Assembly (NCBI GenBank): GCA_007120615.1
Contig: SKNI01000098.1
Coordinates: 1 to 5,507, forward strand
DNA: 5,507 nucleotides
Direction: 5' to 3'
From: Myxococcales bacterium
GTDB lineage: Bacteria; Myxococcota_A; Bradymonadia; Bradymonadales; Bradymonadaceae
The notes under the pieces are model-generated. The model did not search any database. It had not been told where the DNA came from and worked only from the letters and a program-made list of their open reading frames with translations. The first letter of the stretch is position 1; every line of letters starts with the position of its first letter. Positions 1 through 4,600 of the stretch are shown here, piece after piece. The position numbers and the translations under genes were made by a program.

Positions 1-251
1 AGGGTCTCCAGACTGTTTCGAGTGGCCAGGGCGTGACGGCCGATGATCTCTTCAAAATGATCGGGGTCGGCGAAGGGAAATTTCTCGGACTCCTCGCTGA
101 GCTTTTCCAATTCATCCTGGGTGATCACGCCGTCGATCATTACCGCCAGCAAAAGAAGGTCGAAGAGTGCCTTCGACTCCTCCAGGCTCAGCTTCTTCAG
201 GGGAGTGTTCTCGGCTTCATAATGGTCGAATAATGCCCGCAAGCTGGTCAT
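1..251 (-). CDS. TerB-like small helical protein, N-terminal part (3' end beyond left edge)
   Basis: Read on the minus strand from the ATG at 251, this frame stays open for 83 codons to the window edge. The protein begins MTSLRALFDHYEAENTP and continues through a hydrophobic helix (LFDLLLLAVMIDG, about residues 29-41) followed by VITQDELEKLSEES. A helix ending in an acidic 'DG.I...E' turn and then a charged helix is the pattern of the TerB / DjlA N-terminal helical fold, where the acidic turn may bind metal. TerB-like proteins are linked to tellurite or stress responses and to envelope functions, but the cellular role here cannot be read from the fragment. Upstream of the ATG there is only a weak purine stretch (GAGAA, about 6 bases away). 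The gene diverges from everything else in the window and is separated from the next gene by 579 bases. The domain call is by pattern only, while the coding call is firmer. Confidence 0.6.
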   Translation of the reverse strand, partial: MTSLRALFDHYEAENTPLKKLSLEESKALFDLLLLAVMIDGVITQDELEKLSEESEKFPFADPDHFEEIIGRHALATRNSLET

Positions 252-336
252 AGTTGTTCTCGTATTTTGAAAGAAGATCAGTGGTCGAAGCAGGTCAAAG
301 TGGTAGCGCGTTTATGGGCCGCAATCAAGACCACCC

Positions 337-423
337 TCCGCTCCGTGGAGCGCGGACGTTCCGGTCTGCATGAAATGGAAATAGCGCTCTTTGCTCGAAG
401 CGGACGTCCGCTCCGTACTTCGA
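337..423. repeat. Cluster of GC-rich dyads built from shared short words
   Basis: Two dyad units lie about 50 bases apart. The first is a perfect hairpin at 339-352 (CGCTCC, 2-base loop, GGAGCG). The second is a perfect 14-bp palindrome at 399-412 (AGCGGACGTCCGCT), inside a weaker outer pair TCGAAG 395-400 / CTTCGA 418-423. The units share the words TCCGCTCCGT (337-346 and 407-416) and GCGGACGT (352-359 and 400-407), in swapped order. The cluster lies between the divergent TerB-like gene and the AT-rich island. It could be a regulator binding site, a palindromic repeat family or a structured 5' leader. No T-run follows on the plus strand, so a simple terminator is unlikely there. Confidence 0.6.
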
Positions 424-429
424 TAAGGG

Positions 430-536
430 GAAAATCTTTATTTTCACGCATAAATACGTAAAAAAGAAATAATTATAATTATAGTTAAGATACAAATAAT
501 AGCACATAAAGATGAATCTAATTTGATTTATTCTCA
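430..536. other. Very AT-rich non-coding stretch with a small A/T hairpin
   Basis: By direct count only 16 of 90 bases (18%) are G or C at 451-540, against about 60% in the genes. A perfect 6-bp hairpin (GAAAAT, loop CTTT, ATTTTC) sits at 430-445, followed by A-runs and TAATTATAATTATAG-type sequence. I see no credible gene here on either strand. The part just upstream of the promoter at 537 is A/T-rich enough to act as an UP-like element. The rest may be a site of easy melting or bending, or foreign DNA. Confidence 0.6.
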
Positions 537-566
537 TTGACACCAAGCTCTATGTAGTAATATATT
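537..566 (+). promoter_or_regulatory. Strong sigma70-type promoter in front of the candidate small RNA
   Basis: A consensus -35 TTGACA (537-542) is followed by an 18-base spacer and TATATT (561-566), a five-of-six match to TATAAT. Upstream sequence is A/T-rich. The predicted start of transcription is near 572-574. The nearest plus-strand gene starts more than 250 bases downstream, with a terminator in between, so this promoter appears to serve the stretch 573-702. Confidence 0.6.
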
Positions 567-572
567 TCTCCC

Positions 573-702
573 AACACATATCAGAACCCCAACCGGCGAA
601 GGGTAATGCCAAAGCCAAGTTCCACCAGAGAGTGTCTTGGGACCCAAGACCTCAACGAACATCAACAAGGGCATTGAATATAAGGAAATGCTCTTTTTTT
701 TT
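573..702 (+). ncRNA. Candidate small RNA of about 130 nt, unknown family
   Basis: The stretch is bounded by the near-consensus promoter at 537-566 and an intrinsic terminator at 667-702, and holds no convincing reading frame. It is 44% G+C (79 of 180 bases at 541-720), unlike both the AT-rich DNA before it and the genes after it. Its centre carries a perfect 8+8 inverted repeat with a single middle base (GTCTTGGG-A-CCCAAGAC, 634-650). A CCAAG copy at 615-619 could compete for the CTTGG strand, so two folds are possible. The repeated GCCA words (GCCAAAGCCA, 608-617) leave an unpaired C/A-rich part that might base-pair with mRNA. I looked for 4.5S/SRP, 6S, tmRNA and riboswitch signatures and recognised none. 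A trans-acting sRNA or a short structured transcript are both possible, and the start point is estimated. Confidence 0.45.
667..702 (+). terminator. Intrinsic terminator ending the candidate small RNA
   Basis: Left arm 667-675 pairs with 687-695 over 9 bp, with one G-U pair, around an 11-base loop. Nine T residues run from 694 to 702, seven of them beyond the stem. The stem is A/T-rich at its base and tip and the loop is large, so efficiency may be moderate, but the shape and T-run are typical of rho-independent termination on the plus strand. Confidence 0.65.
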
Positions 703-732
703 AAATCCGCAGATGGCATCGGGACGGCTACG

Positions 733-761
733 TTTACAAATTGTACACCTATCATTATAGG
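733..761 (+). promoter_or_regulatory. Possible promoter of the TPR - ABC/phosphatase unit
   Basis: TTTACA (733-738) and TATAGG (756-761), spaced by 17 bases, match sigma70 boxes at five and four of six positions. This is the best candidate between the small RNA terminator and the TPR gene, and would give a leader of about 60 bases. The match is modest. The -10 box overlaps the dyad at 748-761. Confidence 0.35.
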
Positions 762-777
762 CTTTAAGCTTAAGGCC
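748..777. promoter_or_regulatory. Overlapping palindromes at the putative promoter (operator-like)
   Basis: Two inverted repeats share two bases. One is CCTAT-CATT-ATAGG (748-761). The other is an 18-bp palindrome, GGCTTTAAGCTTAAGGCC (760-777), with a single symmetric mismatch that would be a G-U pair in RNA. They cover the putative -10 box and start site of the downstream gene pair, a usual place for a dimeric repressor or a 5' leader hairpin. The regulator is not identifiable. Confidence 0.4.
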
Positions 778-830
778 CTTCTCGGTCTCAGCATAAAGAC
801 CTCATAAGCAGTTTGGTAGTAAGTAGTACT

Positions 831-2648
831 ATGAAAGAAACCCCCCCAGAGAAGAGCAAAAATTCGCCGGCTCCCGATGATGAGGAGGCCATGCTTCGGG
901 CCAGCCTTCAGAAACGCCCGGGCAATGTAGATATGTGCCAGCGGCTGGTGAAGCTATTGCGAGATCGCAACGAGCTCTCCCAGGCCTTCGAGGTGCTCGC
1001 CGGAGAGGCCGCTGAATGCCTGGAACAGGGCCGTTTCTCCGGCGCTATCGGTCTGATGGAGACGATGCTGGAGGTGCGCCCGGAGCATATTCAGGCCTAT
1101 GTGGAGATCGGAAAGACTCACCTGCAAATCGGTCGATTTGAGCAGGCTGTAGAATCCTTCGGAAAGGCCTTTGACGGCTATCTAAAACAAGAAAAGATGG
1201 ATCGCTGCCAGGAAGTCCTTCGGCTGATGGGGCGGGTCGATCCGGAGAGCGTGGTCTACCTGGTGCGCAAGGCCGAGTGGCTCGCCAGAAGCGGCGAAGT
1301 CGACGAGGCCCTGACCATCTTTCGAGAATGCGCTCGTATTCTGGAAAACGGAAACCAGCCCCAGGATTTTCTGGAGGTCGGCGAACGAATGTTGGAGCTC
1401 GACCCCTCGCTCACCGACATTCGGGCGAAGGTTGGAGAGACCCTGATCGCCGAGGCCAACGCCTTCGTCAATTACGGCCTATTCAATAAAGCCGTCAAAG
1501 CCCTGTGCCGGGCCATTCAATATGCCCCCAACCAGGTCGACACTTATATGACGCTGGCCCAGGTATTGGTGCGCGGTGGGCGACGCTCCGAAGCGTTGGA
1601 GATGGTGGTGTTGGCGGCCCGCAAGGTCGACGGAGACCTCCAGAAAAGAGACCTCCTCTTATTGGCCCGGGAATTATCGCAAGAAGCCGAACAGATCGCC
1701 GCGATCGCCGAGGAATTGGGCGTCGACCTTCAGGAAGACAACTCCGAGGGTGATTGGCCGTTTCCGAAAGAAGAAACCGAAGGCCTGGGAACGGAGGACA
1801 CCTCTCCGATCTACTCGCTGGAAGACTTCACTCGAGAGATCACTCGCGAGCATGGACCGGTCATCGGCGGCGAGTCTGTGGCGAAGAATCTCATGGATCT
1901 GCTCCACCTGGCGGACGGGATTTCCAAGGTCAGCAATCTGAGCTTATTCGCCAAGGGGGAGTCCGAGCCCCGGGCCGAGATATTGGTGGGCCGAGGCCGG
2001 GTGTTATTGGGAGTCCGGATCGAAGGAGAGTGCTTTATCGATGAGGAGGCTCAGGGAGCCCAACCGGAGTTGGTAAGCAAACTTGAGACCAATTGTGATT
2101 CCACCTGGGAGGGTAAGATCAGCTCGGCGGCGGAGAGAGAATTCTTCCGAGACCTCACCGCTCGGGCGCTGATTGAGATCGCGACGATCGCCGTTTCCCA
2201 CTCCCTGGGAACCACGGTGGATACGATCGGGGGAAGTTCGGCCCTGCCCGACTTCTCCACCGCTTCTTTATTGATGGGAGCGACCTCCGGTCTCTGTCCT
2301 CCGGTCGAGCTAATCACCTATCTCCAGCAGATGGGCGATTTTGGCGATGAGTGCTGGTTAATGGTGCGGCCCACCTCCAACGATCAATTTTTGCCCCTGT
2401 CCTATAGCGGTTCTCCCTCGGTTAGCTTCTTGGAACTACGGACAGCGAGTTCGGTAGCCGGAGAATTGGCAACCCAGGTCGAGCCCATAAGTACATCGGA
2501 GCACCCCGTAGGGATAAGTTTCGTCTTTCCCGATGGGGCCTGGGGCGCAGTAATCGCTGAGCAGGCCGTTCTCCTGGCCCGCAGCGCCAATAACGGGATT
2601 GGACAATTATTGGGCCAGATGCGCCAGATCACCGGAGTGCAACAATGA
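831..2648 (+). CDS. TPR-repeat protein with a possible PATAN-like C-terminal region
   Basis: A 605-residue soluble protein with no signal peptide or membrane segment. Residues 1-20 are a charged, proline-rich tail. Residues about 35-300 are helical repeats of TPR type, clearest at 87-120 (Y.EIGKTHLQIGRFEQAVESF.KAF), 145-172 and 205-234 (LFNKAVKALCRAIQYAP). An acidic linker (302-345) leads to a region at about 350-455 (LMDLLHLADG... then GRGRVLLGVRIEGECFID) that weakly resembles the DUF4388/PATAN domain of deltaproteobacterial signalling proteins. The last 140 residues resemble nothing I can name. TPR arrays bind other proteins, so a scaffold or regulator role is inferred. The stop overlaps the next ATG by 4 bp, so it is probably translated together with the ABC/phosphatase fusion and may bind it. 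The start is uncertain: ATG 831 lacks a clear ribosome site, a TTG at 813 would add six residues, and ATG 891 has AGGAGG too close (2 bases). Confidence 0.85.
   Translation: MKETPPEKSKNSPAPDDEEAMLRASLQKRPGNVDMCQRLVKLLRDRNELSQAFEVLAGEAAECLEQGRFSGAIGLMETMLEVRPEHIQAYVEIGKTHLQIGRFEQAVESFGKAFDGYLKQEKMDRCQEVLRLMGRVDPESVVYLVRKAEWLARSGEVDEALTIFRECARILENGNQPQDFLEVGERMLELDPSLTDIRAKVGETLIAEANAFVNYGLFNKAVKALCRAIQYAPNQVDTYMTLAQVLVRGGRRSEALEMVVLAARKVDGDLQKRDLLLLARELSQEAEQIAAIAEELGVDLQEDNSEGDWPFPKEETEGLGTEDTSPIYSLEDFTREITREHGPVIGGESVAKNLMDLLHLADGISKVSNLSLFAKGESEPRAEILVGRGRVLLGVRIEGECFIDEEAQGAQPELVSKLETNCDSTWEGKISSAAEREFFRDLTARALIEIATIAVSHSLGTTVDTIGGSSALPDFSTASLLMGATSGLCPPVELITYLQQMGDFGDECWLMVRPTSNDQFLPLSYSGSPSVSFLELRTASSVAGELATQVEPISTSEHPVGISFVFPDGAWGAVIAEQAVLLARSANNGIGQLLGQMRQITGVQQ
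2634..2648 (+). promoter_or_regulatory. Ribosome site and ATGA stop/start overlap
   Basis: GGAG (2634-2637) lies 7 bases before the ATG at 2645, inside the last codons of the TPR gene. The ATGA overlap (2645-2648) joins the start of the second gene to the stop of the first, the classic arrangement for translational coupling and matched production of two partner proteins. Confidence 0.75.
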
Positions 2649-3994
2649 GCTCAGTGGTCTTGAGCCTGCGCGGATTTTCGGTTCGCCTCGGAGAGCGTTT
2701 GATTCTGGCGGAGATCGATCTCGATCTCGGTCGAAACGAGATCCTGGTGATCATGGGTCCGGGAGGAGCCGGAAAATCGACCCTCCTTCGCACGATCTGC
2801 GGCTATAACGACGGACATCGAGACATCGAACTTGGGGGGGACGGCGAATATCTTGGCCACTCCTTAACCGAGGTCTGCGACACCCCGGATTGCCGCCCGG
2901 CTCTGGTGGAGCAGTCTCCATCGATGATGATCGCCACCGTCTTCGAATTTTTAGCCAAGAGCTATCCCCGGCGGTCCAAGTACACACGGGTGGAGTTAAA
3001 AGTTCGACTCACCGGGGAATTGGAACGATCCGGGGTGGGAGAGTTGGCCGATCGATTCGACGATGAGCTTCTCGATCTCACCGGCGTGGAGCGCAGGCTC
3101 TTGATGCTGGTAGCCGCGGTCCTGGCCCGGCCCACTCTTTTATGCGTCGATGAGCCCACCGCCGGGCTCGAAGACAGCGAGGTGTCCCGGATCATCTCCT
3201 TTTTAGAAGCCCAGAAAAAAGAGCGCTCCCTGTTGATGGTCACCCACAATCAGCGCCACGGGCGTCAGATCAGCGATTATACAGCCCTTCTGGCCGGCGG
3301 AAAGATTCAGGAACACGCCCCCACCGATGAGTTCTTCGCCGCCCCCCAGACCGATGTGGCCCGGGCTTTTATCCGCACCGGAAGTTGCACCGTGGCCTCT
3401 CCGGAAGCCAGCCCCGAAGAGTTGGAGCCCGCTTATCTCGAGGAGCCACCTTTTCCCAGAGGGAAGACTCCCGTTGATATTCCGTCGCTTCGCACCGCTG
3501 AGCCACGCCGCCGACGCCCCGCTCTCAGCGAGAATCGCGGGCCTTACGGGTTCCACTGGATGAGACCCGGCCAACTCGCCGGTACCCCGATGCCCGGGGT
3601 GGTGCGGGCGGTCGACGACGATCTCAAGGCCCTGCGCCGGGTGGAGGTCAATGTCCTGGTGACCCTGACTCTAAAACCGCTCGATCCCGATCTTCTGGAG
3701 ACCTTCCATCTGGAAGCGATTCACTTTCCGATCATCGATATGCACCCCCCGACGGTGGAAGCGGCCGCCGAACTCTGCTCCCTCATCGAGCAGCGTCTAC
3801 AGGCCGGTGATGTCATCGCTTTTCATTGCCAGGCCGGTATCGGACGCACCGGAACGATGCTGGCGGCCTACGAGATCTTTCAGGGAATGTCAGCAGAAGA
3901 TGCCTTTCGGGCCGCCCGTAACGTTCACCCCCGCTGGATTCAATCCCGGTCTCAACGAGAATTTTTAACCGAATTCGAGCTCTGGCTCGAATGA
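2645..3994 (+). CDS. Soluble ABC ATPase fused to a DUSP23-like dual-specificity phosphatase
   Basis: A 449-residue two-domain protein with no membrane segment. Residues 1-245 are an ABC ATPase, nearest in style to importer ATPases such as PstB. They carry Walker A GPGGAGKST (38-46), Q-loop Q90, Walker B LLCVDE (165-170) with D-loop GLED (174-177), and H-loop H201. The ABC signature is degraded to LTGVE (145-149) instead of LSGGQ. Residues 246-300 are a Pro/Glu/Arg-rich linker. Residues 301-449 are a cysteine phosphatase: the opening F.W..PGQLAG.PMP, the likely general acid D365 in PIIDMHPP, and the P-loop HCQAGIGRTGTMLA (394-407) with C395 and R401 match the DUSP23/VHZ pattern closely. Both catalytic sets look intact. 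ABC ATPases normally pair with permeases, and none is present, so a regulatory or sensing NTPase coupled to dephosphorylation of protein or another phosphate ester is inferred. It is coupled to the TPR gene by the 4-bp overlap. Confidence 0.9.
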   Translation: MSSVVLSLRGFSVRLGERLILAEIDLDLGRNEILVIMGPGGAGKSTLLRTICGYNDGHRDIELGGDGEYLGHSLTEVCDTPDCRPALVEQSPSMMIATVFEFLAKSYPRRSKYTRVELKVRLTGELERSGVGELADRFDDELLDLTGVERRLLMLVAAVLARPTLLCVDEPTAGLEDSEVSRIISFLEAQKKERSLLMVTHNQRHGRQISDYTALLAGGKIQEHAPTDEFFAAPQTDVARAFIRTGSCTVASPEASPEELEPAYLEEPPFPRGKTPVDIPSLRTAEPRRRRPALSENRGPYGFHWMRPGQLAGTPMPGVVRAVDDDLKALRRVEVNVLVTLTLKPLDPDLLETFHLEAIHFPIIDMHPPTVEAAAELCSLIEQRLQAGDVIAFHCQAGIGRTGTMLAAYEIFQGMSAEDAFRAARNVHPRWIQSRSQREFLTEFELWLE

Positions 3995-4073
3995 CCTGTC
4001 GCCTGTCGACGGTCGCCCCCCGAACTGCTGAGGCTTCGGCATCAGCGAAGTTCATTTACCGAGTACCTCTACA
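3995..4073 (+). other. Short intergenic spacer with a UUCG-capped hairpin
   Basis: The spacer between the fusion gene and the Roadblock-like gene contains GCTGA (4027-4031) pairing with TCAGC (4042-4046). Inside are a G-A mismatch and GC-TTCG-GC, that is, a stable UUCG tetraloop in RNA. A competing hairpin, CTTCG (4034-4038) with CGAAG (4046-4050), overlaps it. No T-run follows, so it is a poor terminator and may instead be a processing or stability element. I see no convincing promoter for the downstream gene, which may be co-transcribed. Confidence 0.4.
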
Positions 4074-4084
4074 AAGGAGTAGTA
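4074..4084 (+). promoter_or_regulatory. Strong ribosome binding site of the Roadblock-like gene
   Basis: AAGGAG (4074-4079) is a near-perfect Shine-Dalgarno sequence 5 bases before ATG 4085. It is the strongest in the window and suggests this small protein is made in larger amounts than its neighbours. It also fixes the start. Confidence 0.8.
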
Positions 4085-4489
4085 ATGTCTCTTGATGCAT
4101 CCATTCAGTCCGCAATCTCTTCGATCCCCGAATGTGTAGCCGGCGGCTACGTCGACATGTCCACGGGTATGTTGATCGGCGTTAAAACCGTCGAATCTCA
4201 CCCCCAGGAGATCCTGGACTTTGTGGCCGCTGCCACCGCCGATCTCTTTCAGGGAAAGAACGTGGTCACCATTGAGAAGATGTTCAAAAAGAACCGTGGT
4301 CTCGACGACGACGGGCACCACTATTTCCAGGAAATTCTGGTGTTCAGCGATAATCTCTTGCACATCTTTCAGCGCTGCAAAAACAACCCCGATCATGCCG
4401 TGGTCTGGGTCTGCAATAAATCAGCCAATATCGGTATGGCCCTCACCAAAGCTCGAATGAGCCTCGACAGTGTCGAGAAAGCTCTTTGA
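4085..4489 (+). CDS. Roadblock/LC7-like small adaptor protein
   Basis: A 134-residue soluble protein. Its opening IPECVAGGYVDMSTGMLIGV (about residues 15-34) is the 'I..V.G..lvd..G..ig' strand-turn-strand of Roadblock/LC7 proteins. A helix follows (EILDFVAAATADLF), then two strands (EILVFSDNLLHIFQ) and the closing strand and helix AVVWVCNKSANIGMALTKARM, with the asparagine-glycine turn typical of the family. Roadblock proteins are dimeric adaptors that bind small GTPases or other NTPases (MglB of Myxococcus is an example) and are common in deltaproteobacteria. No GTPase is present in the window. A conserved-looking EKMFKKNRG stretch (about 62-70), which may form a basic surface, and a centre rich in D and H (DDDGHHYF) are unlike MglB and suggest a separate subfamily. 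It lies 90 bases after the ABC/phosphatase gene and just before the ferredoxin reductase. The exact partner is unknown. Confidence 0.75.
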   Translation: MSLDASIQSAISSIPECVAGGYVDMSTGMLIGVKTVESHPQEILDFVAAATADLFQGKNVVTIEKMFKKNRGLDDDGHHYFQEILVFSDNLLHIFQRCKNNPDHAVVWVCNKSANIGMALTKARMSLDSVEKAL

Positions 4490-4497
4490 ACTTTCTT

Positions 4498-4530
4498 TCG
4501 CTGCCATCACCGCCTGGGTGATGGCAGCGA
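4498..4530 (+). terminator. Long perfect hairpin after the Roadblock-like gene
   Basis: TCGCTGCCATCAC (4498-4510) pairs perfectly with 4518-4530 (13 bp), and C4511-G4517 extends it to 14 bp with a 5-base loop. It begins 8 bases after the stop codon. Only a weak T-stretch (TTGTCCC) follows, so it may work as an mRNA 3'-end stabiliser or a poor terminator rather than a full one. Confidence 0.6.
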
Positions 4531-4562
4531 TTGTCCCGACGATCTCCGCAACCCACCTATCT

Positions 4563-4588
4563 AATCGGTCGTTCTGACCGGTTTTTTT
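4563..4588 (+). terminator. Intrinsic terminator just before the ferredoxin reductase
   Basis: AATCGGTC (4563-4570) pairs with GACCGGTT (4576-4583) over 8 bp, with one G-U pair, around a 5-base loop. Seven T residues follow at 4582-4588. It looks like a normal rho-independent terminator for the Roadblock-like transcript but ends only 12 bases before ATG 4601. It may limit read-through or act as an attenuator for the oxidoreductase. No promoter is visible between it and the start codon. Confidence 0.7.
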
Positions 4589-4600
4589 CTGAGAATGAAT

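Noticed and set aside
33..233. A 66-codon open frame on the plus strand
   Set aside because: It is antisense to the TerB-like gene, whose helical pattern and codon use are far more gene-like.
325..546. A 73-codon open frame on the minus strand
   Set aside because: Its protein is a run of Y, N and F dictated by the AT-rich DNA and has no ribosome site.
573..702. Retron msr-msd or CRISPR-associated RNA
   Set aside because: No reverse transcriptase, Cas gene or regularly spaced repeats are present, and no matching inverted ends flank the stretch.
573..702. 4.5S/SRP RNA, 6S RNA or tmRNA
   Set aside because: The conserved SRP loop sequence, the long bubble-containing 6S rod and the tRNA-like ends of tmRNA are all missing.
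534..794. An 86-codon open frame on the minus strand in the intergenic region
   Set aside because: It reads through the T-run of the terminator as a lysine run, has no ribosome site, and resembles no family. The promoter, dyads and terminator explain the stretch better.
2645..3382. ATPase of a phosphate (PstB) or other import system
   Set aside because: The Walker A region resembles PstB, but the signature is degraded, the C-terminus carries a phosphatase, and no permease or binding protein is nearby.
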